NCBI RefSeq assembly: GCF_900074915.1 | Contig: NZ_LT222319.1 | Coordinates: 3,691,001 to 3,755,000, forward strand | DNA length: 64,000 bases | Source: Pseudomonas cerasi | Lineage (GTDB): Bacteria > Pseudomonadota > Gammaproteobacteria > Pseudomonadales > Pseudomonadaceae | Direction: 5' to 3' | Shown: positions 9,490 through 17,607 of the stretch, piece by piece | Position numbering within the stretch: the first letter of the stretch is position 1 | Layout of the letters: each line of letters starts with the position of its first letter | Position numbers and translations under genes: made by a program | Notes under the pieces: generated by a model | Seen by the model: only the letters and a program-made list of their open reading frames with translations | Databases searched by the model: none | Told to the model about the DNA's origin: nothing

Positions 9490-10467
9490 TTACTTATCCG
9501 AATGCCCCTGTGCCATGGCCACCACCACTTTGCGTTTGCCGGTGAAGGGTGCGCGGGAGTGGGCGGCGAGCATGTTGTCGAGCATCAGGACGTCGTTTTC
9601 CAGCCATGGGAAGCTGACGGTGCATTCATCAAGTACGCCGCGAATTTCGTCCAGCAGGGTTTCTTCGAGGGGCGAGCCGTCGCCGTAGTAGACGTTGCGC
9701 GGCAGGTCTTCTTCGTCCACTACGTCGAGCAGGGTTTCGCGCACTTCCGGCTGCAGGTTGGAGATGTGGAACAGGTGCGCCTGGTTGAACCAGACGGTGT
9801 CGTGGGTGACCGGGTGGCGCGATATTGCCTGGCAGATCTGGCGGGTGCGCAGTTCGCCGTCGTCTTTCCATTCGCACTCGATGTTGTGCGCCCGGCAGTA
9901 GGCTTCGACCACGGACTCATCTTCGGTATTGAATACCTGACTCCATTCCACATCGAGCCCGTTGCCGTAGTTACGCACGTACATCAGTTTCTTTTCGACA
10001 AAGCGCTCGCGAATGCGCGCCGGAATACGTCGGTAGATTTCGCGGCTGTCGGCGATCGGTGTTTCGCCACCTGTCTGCGCCGCGATCATGCTGTAGAACC
10101 AGATCTTCATCGGCCATTCCAGCGTGTAGGCCTGCTCGTTGTGCAGCGGTATGCTCTGGTGCGCCGGGTACTCGGTCGAGGTGTACACGCCTTTGGTGAC
10201 GTTGCTGCGCGGCGTAGAGCCGAACTCGTAATTGAGCAGCGGATCGCCGAAACCGGCGGCGAACTCGCGAAATGCCTCTGCGCCGCCCACCTCGAAGCCG
10301 CGAAACAGAATCCCGCCAGCGCTGTACAAGTGCCCGGCGACCAGAGGCTTGAGTTCGCCCAGCGCTTCCATCAAGTCCAGACCGGGCTCGGGTGCCTGTA
10401 CCAGCATCGGCAAGCTGCCCGCCCCTGCCAGCAGCGGCCGGATATCCAAACTCAACGCATGACTCAT
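9490..10467 (-). CDS. SyrP-like Fe(II)/2-oxoglutarate-dependent aspartate beta-hydroxylase
   Basis: 325 residues from ATG 10467, chosen because AAGGGAGAGAC lies just upstream; a longer frame opens at 10587 but lacks homology-like sequence. The protein has the TauD/SyrP double-stranded beta-helix pattern. The metal-binding HxE is H109-N-E111 (PLHNEQAY) and the distal histidine is H303 (LAAHSRAPF), with arginines after it for 2-oxoglutarate. SyrP hydroxylates carrier-bound Asp at C-beta in syringomycin biosynthesis. Here the neighbouring NRPS has an Asp-coding A domain, so the enzyme is inferred to make the beta-hydroxy-Asp of pyoverdine, probably on the carrier-bound residue in the cytoplasm. 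A PvdS-type box precedes it. It is divergent from fpvG. Stand-alone taurine dioxygenase activity is an alternative but the context argues against it. Confidence 0.88.
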   Translation of the reverse strand: MSHALSLDIRPLLAGAGSLPMLVQAPEPGLDLMEALGELKPLVAGHLYSAGGILFRGFEVGGAEAFREFAAGFGDPLLNYEFGSTPRSNVTKGVYTSTEYPAHQSIPLHNEQAYTLEWPMKIWFYSMIAAQTGGETPIADSREIYRRIPARIRERFVEKKLMYVRNYGNGLDVEWSQVFNTEDESVVEAYCRAHNIECEWKDDGELRTRQICQAISRHPVTHDTVWFNQAHLFHISNLQPEVRETLLDVVDEEDLPRNVYYGDGSPLEETLLDEIRGVLDECTVSFPWLENDVLMLDNMLAAHSRAPFTGKRKVVVAMAQGHSDK

Positions 10468-10537
10468 GATGTCTCTCCCTTGATGGCAAAAGCGCCCGAA
10501 CCCCTGCGGCCTGGCGCAACACCAATGTCCAGATTGA

Positions 10538-10561
10538 ACGTACTGCGCCGCTGAAAAATTA
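10538..10561 (-). promoter_or_regulatory. Candidate PvdS iron-starvation box for the SyrP-like gene
   Basis: Minus strand TAATT (10561-10557), 16 bases, CGT (10540-10538) then TC. It shares GATTGAACGTA and GAAAAATTA (plus-strand reading) with the box before mbtH at 17584-17607, which supports a common promoter. It is about 70 bases upstream of ATG 10467. Confidence 0.7.
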
Positions 10562-10707
10562 GCCGTACCACCCCATTCATGGGGCATGCGAAGGCGTTCG
10601 CCCGCGCTGAAACATTTTTTTGCATTTAAAACGCAAAAAGCTCTTACAGGAATCTGGCCCTCATTCGTCTTTAACTGAATGCGAGGCCTTCATACGCCCG
10701 CGCGTAC

Positions 10708-10730
10708 TAAAAAGAGCGCTCACCTGACGT
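10708..10730 (+). promoter_or_regulatory. Weak candidate PvdS box for the fpv operon
   Basis: TAAAA (10708-10712), 15 bases, CGT (10728-10730), followed by CC. The distance to the fpvG ATG is 33 bases. The spacing is that of the box at 9137 but the first half is off consensus, so it is tentative. Nothing else in the 10562-10763 stretch looks like a stronger promoter motif. Confidence 0.35.
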
Positions 10731-10763
10731 CCGCGCCACATCGCGAATCGAGATTGTTTATCC

Positions 10764-11987
10764 ATGTCGAAGAAGTCCCGTTCAAAAATCTGGTTTCTCG
10801 TCCACAGCTGGCTGGCCCTGCCGATCTGGTTCTTCGTGCTGATCGTCTGTGTGACCGGCACGCTGGCCGTGGTCAGCAAGGAAATCATGTGGCTGGCCAA
10901 CCCGGAGATGCGTGACAACCGCCCTTCCGACGATGCCCCGCGCCTGAACTTCGAACAGATTCGCGCCACCATCGAACGCAATGAACCGGACCTGATCGTC
11001 GGCACCATCATGCAGCCGGACGGCGACTACTTCGCCTTGAGCGTGTTCATCACCTACCCCGACGGGCGTTCGGTCCCGGCTTACGTCAACCCTTACACCG
11101 GGGTGATTCAGGGCATTACCCCGTCGTTCGACTTCCGCCGCTTCACCCGCGCGCTGCACGGCTGGTGGCTGGTGCCGTTTACCAACGGTTATTCGTGGGG
11201 CTGGTATCTGGTGTCGATTCTCGGCCTGCCATTGCTGGCATCGCTGGTGACCGGGCTGGTGGTCTACAAGAAATTCTGGCGCGGCTTTTTCAAACCCGTG
11301 CGTTTCAGCCAGGGTCCACGGATTTTCTGGGGCGACCTGCATCGCCTCAGCGGCGTCTGGTCGATCTGGTTCATTGCGGTGATTTCCATTACCGGCACAT
11401 GGTTTCTGATCCAGGCGATTCTGGGCGACAACCAGATCAGTATTTCCAGCAAATCCCAGGTCGCGTCGATCATTCCGCACAGCGCCGTGCCGCTGACTGC
11501 CGACGGCAGTCCTGCGCCAACCATCAGCCTGGAGCGCGCCGTGGAAATCGCCAAGGAGCGGATTCCGGGCCTGGAAGCCAGCTTCATCACGCCGCCGTTC
11601 AATGCCTACAGCAACATGCAGGTGGGTGGACGCAGCTGGTATCCATTGATGTTCCAGACCGCCGAAATCAACCCGTACAGCGGCGAGATTGCCGCGTCAC
11701 ACCTGCTGTCGGACCGCAACAAGCTGGAGTTCGTCACCGAGTCCATGCGCCCCCTGCACACCGGCGATTTCGGCGGCATCTGGATCAAACTGATCTGGGC
11801 ATTCTTCGGCCTGCTGCTGAGCATGATGGTGCTCAGCGGCCTGTTGATCTGGAGCAAACGTACTGCCCTGGCGACGCTCAACGCCCTCAAGCGTGAAGCC
11901 CGAACCCGCCCGGCAACGGCCGCTGCAACCCCACGAAACACCACGCCCTCGCCGCTGGCGACCCGCACCCCGGAGAACAGTCTGTGA
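10764..11987 (+). CDS. fpvG: FpvG, PepSY-domain inner membrane ferripyoverdine reductase
   Basis: 407 residues. The N-terminus has a membrane anchor with an early histidine (WFLVHSWLALPIWFFVLIVCVTG, about residues 10-32), then a periplasmic PepSY-like region, then further membrane segments near residues 150-170 (LVSILGLPLLASLVTGLVVY), 190-215 and 340-365. A histidine-rich HGWW/LHRLSG pattern is typical of the PepSY_TM family that carries electrons across the inner membrane. In P. aeruginosa FpvG reduces Fe(III) in ferripyoverdine in the periplasm so that iron leaves the siderophore. It is the first gene of an eight-gene run in the P. aeruginosa order fpvGHJKCDEF. Its stop overlaps the GTG start of the next gene. 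Confidence 0.9.
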   Translation: MSKKSRSKIWFLVHSWLALPIWFFVLIVCVTGTLAVVSKEIMWLANPEMRDNRPSDDAPRLNFEQIRATIERNEPDLIVGTIMQPDGDYFALSVFITYPDGRSVPAYVNPYTGVIQGITPSFDFRRFTRALHGWWLVPFTNGYSWGWYLVSILGLPLLASLVTGLVVYKKFWRGFFKPVRFSQGPRIFWGDLHRLSGVWSIWFIAVISITGTWFLIQAILGDNQISISSKSQVASIIPHSAVPLTADGSPAPTISLERAVEIAKERIPGLEASFITPPFNAYSNMQVGGRSWYPLMFQTAEINPYSGEIAASHLLSDRNKLEFVTESMRPLHTGDFGGIWIKLIWAFFGLLLSMMVLSGLLIWSKRTALATLNALKREARTRPATAAATPRNTTPSPLATRTPENSL

Positions 11988-12529
11988 GCAAGGCCGCCGC
12001 TGTTGCACAACCTGCATCGTCACTGAGCCGTTTCTGGCACAAATGGCGCTTTCATATCAACGTGCTGCTGGTGCTGATCCCGCTGGGTTTCATGCCCAAG
12101 TACTTCTCCGACAACGCGCTGGACCGCGGTGATCAGGGCCTCGGCCAGCGCGAGGTCGGCGAAATTCAGGTCGGCCCGTGGAGCCTGCGTCTGGCAGAGG
12201 ACCGCAACGAAGCGCCGCGACTGTCCGGTCCTTCGGGCTACATGAAAAGTTTCAACGCTGCGCTGTGCAACGCCTGCATCGACCGGGTCAAGGCCACTTA
12301 TCTGCGCATCGGCAAACCGCGCAGCCTGCGCACCGCCGGGGTGATTTTCTTCGGTGGCGGCTACCGCATGAGCGCCTTCATGCAGATCGCGCAAAACACC
12401 GATCCCGACGCCGAGCTGTGGATCACCATGGAAGGCTGGGACGGCGCCGTGCATCAGACTTCCATCCCCCTGCAACAGGCTTCGCCCAGCACCGTGGCGT
12501 GGCTGAAAAAACAAGGAGCCCAACCATGA
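11984..12529 (+). CDS. fpvH: FpvH, inner membrane component of the FpvGHJK iron-release complex
   Basis: 181 residues with a GTG start that overlaps the fpvG stop (GTGA). One N-terminal membrane segment (about residues 22-40, FHINVLLVLIPLGFM) is followed by a periplasmic-type domain with a paired cysteine motif CNACI near residue 95 that could bind metal or haem-like cofactors; this last point is inference. FpvH assists FpvG in ferripyoverdine reduction in P. aeruginosa. It ends in an ATGA overlap with fpvJ, so expression is coupled. Confidence 0.82.
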   Translation: MSKAAAVAQPASSLSRFWHKWRFHINVLLVLIPLGFMPKYFSDNALDRGDQGLGQREVGEIQVGPWSLRLAEDRNEAPRLSGPSGYMKSFNAALCNACIDRVKATYLRIGKPRSLRTAGVIFFGGGYRMSAFMQIAQNTDPDAELWITMEGWDGAVHQTSIPLQQASPSTVAWLKKQGAQP

Positions 12530-12858
12530 GTGCCCGCCCTTCCCTGCGCTGGCTGACGGCCAGTGCCATGTGCCTGCTTGGCCTGAGCGGCAACGCCCTG
12601 GCGCATAACCCGATGTGCGAATGCAAACAGATCGACACCGAGCAGATCCGCTGCACTGGCGGTTTTTCCGACGGCAGTGGTGCGCCGGGTGTGACCCTGG
12701 ACGTGATCGGCTACGACGAAACCATCCTGGTGCCCGGCAAGCTCGGCGAAGACTCGACGGTGACCTTCAAACGCCCCGCCTCCGAGTTCTACGTGCTGTT
12801 CGACGCCGGTCCCGGTCACGTGGTGGAAATCGATCAGGCGGATATCCAGGCCCCATGA
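12526..12858 (+). CDS. fpvJ: FpvJ, small periplasmic protein of the ferripyoverdine-release operon
   Basis: 110 residues from ATG 12526, with AAGGAG nine bases upstream. A longer in-frame extension to 12178 lies inside fpvH and is discarded. The protein opens with a signal peptide (LRWLTASAMCLLGLSGNALA, about residues 6-25) and the mature part starts HNPMCECKQI with two cysteines near the N-terminus, followed by a short beta-rich domain. It has no enzyme motif. Position four-base-overlapped between fpvH and fpvK and its size identify it as FpvJ, a member of the FpvGHJK complex. Confidence 0.82.
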   Translation: MSARPSLRWLTASAMCLLGLSGNALAHNPMCECKQIDTEQIRCTGGFSDGSGAPGVTLDVIGYDETILVPGKLGEDSTVTFKRPASEFYVLFDAGPGHVVEIDQADIQAP

Positions 12859-13421
12859 GCACACCGACCCGACACATCGTCCGTCCGGCAGGCGCCGGGC
12901 ATGAAACCCTGTATGTGCTGGTGCTGTGCCTGTTGATCCTTGGCTGCGCTGCAGGCGTGATCAGCCTGCACCGTGATACCCGGGAAACGCACAGCATTGC
13001 CATCTACCAACTGGACGCACGACGCGACCTGAGCGCTGCGGAACAAGGCATTTACGCCGACCTGCGCGTGACCCTCGACGAAATCCGCCTGCTGGCCAGC
13101 GAGCAGCAGACACCGATCACCCCGCAGCAACTGGGCGACGAAGGCTTTGCGCCGTTCGCCACGGATGCCAGTTCGGTGAGCCGCGGCGATCATGCCTGGC
13201 AGATTATCAAGCAGTCCTACCTGGGACTGAGCCGGACACCAGGCGTGGCCGGTTCCTTTCTGATGCGTGTCGATTCCGGCGAGCAGCCGGACATCTGGAT
13301 CAACCGCAACGCCTCGCTGGCGGCGGTCAGCGACCTCAGTGACCGGGCCTTGATCGATTCAGGCTGGAAGCAGGTCGTCGCGCAATTCGATGCTGGCGTG
13401 ACCCGCCAGCACCCGCACTGA
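12855..13421 (+). CDS. fpvK: FpvK, single-pass membrane protein of the ferripyoverdine-release operon
   Basis: 188 residues from ATG 12855 (ATGA overlap with fpvJ). A membrane anchor covers about residues 19-38 (LYVLVLCLLILGCAAGVISL), and the remainder should be periplasmic. No catalytic motif is recognised; the DUF6162 family is a possible match but I could not check it. The operon position matches fpvK of P. aeruginosa, where FpvK modulates FpvG-dependent iron release. Confidence 0.8.
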   Translation: MSTPTRHIVRPAGAGHETLYVLVLCLLILGCAAGVISLHRDTRETHSIAIYQLDARRDLSAAEQGIYADLRVTLDEIRLLASEQQTPITPQQLGDEGFAPFATDASSVSRGDHAWQIIKQSYLGLSRTPGVAGSFLMRVDSGEQPDIWINRNASLAAVSDLSDRALIDSGWKQVVAQFDAGVTRQHPH

Positions 13422-13456
13422 AACTCCGCACTCCTTTGAAAGAAGACCGCTCGCCC

Positions 13457-14386
13457 ATGCCTATTTCATTCAAACGCCGTCCCTTGCTGCGCGTCCTGCT
13501 GACGGGGCTGATGATCGCCCTGCTGGCGCCGTCCAGCTTCGCCGAACCGGCCAAACGCCTGCGCATCGGCATTACCCTGCACCCTTACTACAGCTACGTG
13601 AGCAATATTGTCGGCGACAAGGCCGACGTTGTGCCGCTGATCCCGGCGGGCTTCAATCCGCATGCCTATGAGCCGCGCGCCGAGGACATCAAGCGCATCG
13701 GTTCACTGGACGTGATCGTGCTCAACGGTGTCGGCCACGACGACTTTGCCGACCGCATGATCGCCGCCAGTGAAACGCCGAACATCAAGACCATCGAGGC
13801 CAATGCCGATGTGCCGTTGCTGGCGGCCACCGGGGTGGCGGCGCGAGGTGCCGGCAAAGTGGTCAACCCGCACACCTTCCTGTCGATCAGTGCGTCCATT
13901 GCGCAGGTCAACAATATCGCCCGCGAGTTGGGCAAGCTGGACCCGGACAATGCCAAAACCTACACCGCCAACGCCCGCGCCTACGGCAAGCGCCTGCGTC
14001 AGATGCGCGCCGATGCGCTCGCCAAACTGATCAAGGCACCCAACGCCGACCTGCGCGTGGCCACGGTACATGCCGCCTACGACTACCTGCTGCGCGAATT
14101 CGGCCTGGAAGTCACCGCCGTGGTTGAACCGGCGCATGGCATCGAGCCCAGCCCGAGCCAGTTGAAAAAAACCATCGACCAACTGCGCGAACTGGACGTG
14201 AAGGTGATCTTCTCGGAGATGGATTTCCCGTCCACCTACGTCGAGACCATTCAGCGTGAATCTGGGGTCAAGCTGTACCCGCTGTCGCATATTTCCTATG
14301 GCGAATATACCGCCGACAAATACGAAAAGGAGATGGCCGGCAACCTGGACACGGTGGTACGGGCCATTCAGGAGTCAGGCGCATGA
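13457..14386 (+). CDS. fpvC: FpvC, periplasmic metal/siderophore-binding protein (ZnuA/PsaA-like)
   Basis: 309 residues from ATG 13457; an in-frame TTG at 13436 is a less likely start. The signal peptide ends near residue 29 (LLAPSSFA). Cluster A-I solute-binding proteins ligate metal through histidines, and here conserved candidates are in LHPYYSYV, GFNPHAYEP, NPHTFLS and VHAAYDYL. In P. aeruginosa FpvC and FpvF bind iron or ferripyoverdine in the periplasm rather than zinc. The stop overlaps the ATPase start (ATGA), the usual order for an ABC importer. Confidence 0.88.
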   Translation: MPISFKRRPLLRVLLTGLMIALLAPSSFAEPAKRLRIGITLHPYYSYVSNIVGDKADVVPLIPAGFNPHAYEPRAEDIKRIGSLDVIVLNGVGHDDFADRMIAASETPNIKTIEANADVPLLAATGVAARGAGKVVNPHTFLSISASIAQVNNIARELGKLDPDNAKTYTANARAYGKRLRQMRADALAKLIKAPNADLRVATVHAAYDYLLREFGLEVTAVVEPAHGIEPSPSQLKKTIDQLRELDVKVIFSEMDFPSTYVETIQRESGVKLYPLSHISYGEYTADKYEKEMAGNLDTVVRAIQESGA

Positions 14387-15147
14387 CGGCCGCACAGCAC
14401 CTCGACATCGCCAGCCAGGGTCCGGGCATCGAATTCAATCAGGTCAGCCTGACCCTCGGGCGCACCACGATTCTCGATCAGGTTCACTTCAATGTGCGCG
14501 CCGGCAGCGTACACGCACTGGTCGGCCCGAACGGCGGTGGCAAAAGCTCGCTGATCAAGACCCTGCTTGGGCAGACACCGCATCAGGGCCAATTGAGCCT
14601 GCTGTGGCCTGCTGCTCCAGGACTGATTGGCTATGTACCGCAGGCGCTGGAGTTCGACCGTGGCCTGCCGATGACCGTCGACGATTTCATGGCTGCGATG
14701 TGTCAGCGACGCCCGGCGTTTTTGGGCTTGTCGAAGCACTACGTGGCAGCGATTGGCGAGGCACTGGAACGGGTCGGCATGCAGGACAAGAGCAAACGGC
14801 GCATGGGCGCGCTTTCCGGTGGCGAACGGCAGCGCGTGCTGCTGGCGCAGGGGCTGATTCCTGCGCCGCAATTGCTGGTGCTGGATGAGCCGATGTCGGC
14901 GCTGGATGAGGCGGGTATTCAGGTGTTTGAGCGGTTGTTGGGCGACTGGCGCCGAAGCGGTATAACGGTGCTATGGATCGAGCACGATCTGGATGCGGTG
15001 CGGCGTCTGGCGGATCAGGTGACCGGGCTCAATCGCCGCGTATTGTTCGACGAGTCTGCCGCCACGGCACTGACGCCGGAACGCCTGCTGACGTTGTTTT
15101 CTGCTCATCCGCGCACTGCTGATGCTGTTAACGGGGGCGCCGTGTGA
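14383..15147 (+). CDS. fpvD: FpvD, ABC transporter ATPase
   Basis: 254 residues. Walker A GPNGGGKSS near residue 48, signature LSGGERQR near 145, Walker B LLVLDEP near 167 and a switch histidine in LWIEHDLD near 205 show a complete ATPase. It is closest in form to ZnuC/MntB-type importers. With FpvE it should form the inner membrane importer fed by FpvC and FpvF, carrying iron released from pyoverdine into the cytoplasm. Overlaps exist at both ends. Confidence 0.9.
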   Translation: MTAAQHLDIASQGPGIEFNQVSLTLGRTTILDQVHFNVRAGSVHALVGPNGGGKSSLIKTLLGQTPHQGQLSLLWPAAPGLIGYVPQALEFDRGLPMTVDDFMAAMCQRRPAFLGLSKHYVAAIGEALERVGMQDKSKRRMGALSGGERQRVLLAQGLIPAPQLLVLDEPMSALDEAGIQVFERLLGDWRRSGITVLWIEHDLDAVRRLADQVTGLNRRVLFDESAATALTPERLLTLFSAHPRTADAVNGGAV

Positions 15148-16046
15148 TGGATTACGAAACGTTTCGCCTGTTCATTCAGGGCCTCGCTTCATCCGGCTAT
15201 CTGCCGGAGGCGCTGGCCTACGGTTTCGTGGTCAACGCCCTGCTTGCGGGCCTGTTGATCGGCCCGGTGCTGGGCGGTCTGGGCACGCTGGTCGTGGTCA
15301 AGCGCTTTGCGTTCTTCTCTGAAGCGGTGGGCCATGCGGCACTGACCGGCGTGGCCATCGGCATTCTGCTCGGTGAGCCGTACACCGGGCCTTATGGCGC
15401 GCTGTTCGGCTATTGCCTGCTGTTCGGTATCGTCCTCAACTACCTGCGCAACCGCACCGGGCTGGCACCGGACACGCTGATCGGTGTGTTTCTCTCGGTG
15501 TCGCTGGCGCTGGGCGCGAGCCTGCTGCTGGTGCTGGCCGGCAAGATCAACGTGCACATCCTGGAAAACGTGCTGTTCGGCTCGGTGCTGACCGTCAACG
15601 GCAATGACCTGCTGGTGCTGCTCATCGTCGGTTCGCTGGTCATGGGCCTGAGCCTGCCGCTGTACAACCGCATCATGCTGGCCAGTTTTAATCCACAACT
15701 GGCTGCGGTGCGCGGTGTGGCAGTGAAGACGCTGGATTACCTGTTCGTGATTCTGGTGACGCTGATCACGGTCGCTGCGGTGAAAGTCATTGGCGCAATT
15801 CTGGTCGGTGCGTTGCTGGTGATTCCAGCGGCGGCGGCACGCCTGTTGAGTCAGTCGCTCAAGGGTTTTTTCTGGATTTCGGTCGCCATTGCAACGTTCA
15901 GCACCCTGTGCGGCATCCTGCTGCCCATCGTCTTCGACCTGCCCGTGCCGTCCGGCGCGGCAATCATTCTGGTGGCGGGCATGGCTTTCGCCCTCGCCGC
16001 CATCGCTCGCGGCACGCTGCCGAGCCTGAAAGGGAATATTGGATAA
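15147..16046 (+). CDS. fpvE: FpvE, ABC transporter permease (ABC-3/ZnuB family)
   Basis: About 299 residues from ATG 15147; GTG 15144, which overlaps the fpvD stop, would add one residue. It is very hydrophobic with eight or nine predicted membrane segments and the ABC-3 family pattern, including FSEAVGHAALTGVAIG near residue 55, where the cytoplasmic coupling loop meets the ATPase, and VIGAILVGALLVIPAAAARLL near 220. It is the channel for the FpvCDEF importer. The stop is directly followed by the fpvF ATG. Confidence 0.9.
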   Translation: MDYETFRLFIQGLASSGYLPEALAYGFVVNALLAGLLIGPVLGGLGTLVVVKRFAFFSEAVGHAALTGVAIGILLGEPYTGPYGALFGYCLLFGIVLNYLRNRTGLAPDTLIGVFLSVSLALGASLLLVLAGKINVHILENVLFGSVLTVNGNDLLVLLIVGSLVMGLSLPLYNRIMLASFNPQLAAVRGVAVKTLDYLFVILVTLITVAAVKVIGAILVGALLVIPAAAARLLSQSLKGFFWISVAIATFSTLCGILLPIVFDLPVPSGAAIILVAGMAFALAAIARGTLPSLKGNIG

Positions 16047-16964
16047 ATGCCTACATTACGTACCTTGACCCTGGCGCTGGCCATGACCGGCCTGTTCAGC
16101 AACAGCCTGTATGCCGCCGACGCCAAAACCGACAACGCAAAACCGGTACAGGTGCTGGCCAGCCTGCCGATCACCTATGGCCTGGGCGAAATACTGCTCA
16201 AGGACAGTGGTGTGATGCTGGAACGCGCTGCTGCGGCCAATCTGCCGGGCTCGCGTCAGACGGCGTATTTCACCGGGCGTGGTGCCGATGCGTTGCGCGG
16301 GCTGGCCACCAACGCCGACGCGGTGATCGGCTTGCGCTCAATCTGGGCCGATGACCCGCTCTACCCCAATGCACGGCGCAGCAATATTCGTATCGTCGAG
16401 ATTGATGCAGCGCGGCCGGTGGACGGCGGTTTGCCGGGGATTGCCGTGCAGCCGGGCCAAGGCACTGACGGGCTGAACAGTCAGCCGTGGCTGGCGAGCA
16501 ATAATATGGGGCGCATGGCCGATGTGCTGGCGGCGGACCTGGTGCGCCTGGCACCGAGTGCGAAGCCGAAGATCGAGGCCAATCTGGCGGCGTTCAAGCA
16601 GCAGTTGCTCAAGCTGAGTGCCAGCAGCGAAGCGGCACTGGCCGGTGCAGACAATTTGAGTGTGGTGAGTTTGTCAGACCGCTTCGGCTACCTGATCAGC
16701 GGGCTGAATCTGGAGCTGATCGACACTCAGGTGTTGACCGACGAACAGTGGACGCCCGAGGCATTGAGCAAACTGAGCGCGACCCTCAAGGATAACGACG
16801 TGGCGCTGGTGCTTGATCATCGTCAGCCGCCAGAGCCGGTAAAGGCTGCAATTGAAGCGGCAGACAGCAAGTTGCTGGTATTGGGGATTGATGGCGCTGA
16901 TCCGCTGGCGGAGTTGCAGGGGGATATTCAGGGGGTTATCGGGGTGCTGGCTGGCAAGGGGTGA
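16047..16964 (+). CDS. fpvF: FpvF, second periplasmic binding protein of the FpvCDEF importer
   Basis: 305 residues with a signal peptide ending near ALYA/SLYAAD (about residue 22). It is a distant member of the ZnuA-like fold: LPITYGLGEILLKDSGVMLE replaces the usual metal-site start, and histidines are few (DHRQPP near 258), so the metal site of FpvC is not kept. In P. aeruginosa FpvF binds pyoverdine and forms a complex with FpvC. It ends the operon; a repeat array follows at once. Confidence 0.85.
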   Translation: MPTLRTLTLALAMTGLFSNSLYAADAKTDNAKPVQVLASLPITYGLGEILLKDSGVMLERAAAANLPGSRQTAYFTGRGADALRGLATNADAVIGLRSIWADDPLYPNARRSNIRIVEIDAARPVDGGLPGIAVQPGQGTDGLNSQPWLASNNMGRMADVLAADLVRLAPSAKPKIEANLAAFKQQLLKLSASSEAALAGADNLSVVSLSDRFGYLISGLNLELIDTQVLTDEQWTPEALSKLSATLKDNDVALVLDHRQPPEPVKAAIEAADSKLLVLGIDGADPLAELQGDIQGVIGVLAGKG

Positions 16965-16967
16965 GGT

Positions 16968-17245
16968 TATCGTTGCTCACGCTCCGGCAGATCTCGACGC
17001 TCTGCGTCGCACGATATCAGCTATCGTTGCTCACGCTCCGGCGTGGGGATGCAGGTCGCGACGCTCTGGGTCGCGAGAGGACGCGGAGCGTCCAGAACGG
17101 CATGACGACGCGGAGCGTCGCACGATAGTCAGTTATCGTTGCGCACGCTCCAGCGTGGGGATGCAGGTCGCGACGCTCTGGGTCGCGAGAGGACGCAGAG
17201 CGTCCAGAACGGCATGACGACGCGGAGCGTTGCACGATAGTCAAG
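16968..17245. repeat. Tandem palindromic repeat array, period 112
   Basis: Two nearly identical 112-base copies begin with TATCGTTGC at 17022 and 17134. A shorter copy of 54 bases (16968-17021) has lost the middle. Each full copy carries GTCGCGACGCTCTGGGTCGC, the palindrome GGACGCAGAGCGTCC (or GGACGCGGAGCGTCC) and CGACGCGGAGCGT. The copies differ at a few bases only. It fills the space between the converging fpvF and mbtH genes. Confidence 0.9.
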
Positions 17246-17253
17246 GCTGTACC

Positions 17254-17285
17254 GGCCTCTTCGCGAGCAAGCTCGCTCCCACAGG
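17254..17285. repeat. REP element, inverted relative to the one at 9319
   Basis: Reads GGCCTCTTCGCGAGCAAGCT then CGCTCCCACAGG, with stem GCGAGC-AA-GCTCGC at 17263-17276. It lies 20 bases beyond the mbtH stop and could also serve as a hairpin at the end of that transcript. Confidence 0.8.
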
Positions 17286-17304
17286 ACTTGTGTATAACGC
17301 TCAA

Positions 17305-17523
17305 TCAGGCCGTCTGCGCTTCCATTTTCTGGCGCAGGCTCAGGGGGCGCATGTCGGTCCAGACTTCTTCGATGTAAGCCAGGCATTCTTTCTTGAAGCC
17401 GCTTTTGCCCACGGTGCGCCAGCCGTTGGGGATCGCCTTGTAGTCGGGCCAGATGGAATACTGTTCTTCGTGGTTGACTACAACTTGAAAGACGATGTCT
17501 TCCCGATCGAATACTGAAGTCAT
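17305..17523 (-). CDS. MbtH-like protein, NRPS adenylation-domain activator
   Basis: 72 residues from ATG 17523 with GGAGAG eight bases upstream; the longer open frame to 17592 has no support. The whole MbtH signature is present: NHEEQYSIWP near residue 17, IPNGWRTVGKSG near 31 and YIEEVWTDMRPLSLR near 49. MbtH-like proteins bind adenylation domains and raise their activity or solubility. It lies downstream of pvdH but has its own PvdS-type box, so its expression should follow pyoverdine synthesis. Confidence 0.95.
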   Translation of the reverse strand: MTSVFDREDIVFQVVVNHEEQYSIWPDYKAIPNGWRTVGKSGFKKECLAYIEEVWTDMRPLSLRQKMEAQTA

Positions 17524-17583
17524 TGCTGCTCTCCATGTGTGTTCAGGGCTGCCGTGCCAATTCATGGCAGCTATAGGGATTGA

Positions 17584-17607
17584 ACGTATCACTACGTCGA
17601 AAAATTA
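17584..17607 (-). promoter_or_regulatory. Candidate PvdS iron-starvation box for mbtH
   Basis: Minus strand TAATT (17607-17603), 16 bases, CGT (17586-17584) then TC. It overlaps the last codon of pvdH, so mbtH has a promoter inside the end of its neighbour. It is closely similar to the box at 10538. Confidence 0.7.

Larger units (their letters stand above)
16965..17304. other. Intergenic repeat region between fpvF and mbtH
   Basis: 340 bases between convergent genes, filled almost wholly by the tandem repeat (16968-17245) and a REP (17254-17285). No ORF with support. Confidence 0.7.

Noticed and set aside
13457..16964. High-affinity zinc or manganese uptake system (znuABC-like)
   Set aside because: The binding protein and permease are of that superfamily, but the gene order with fpvGHJK upstream and a second binding protein downstream is that of the fpv operon in the pyoverdine locus.
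16968..17285. Possible CRISPR array
   Set aside because: The repeat unit is 112 bases and directly adjoining, with no unique spacers and no cas genes; it fits REP-type palindromic repeats.
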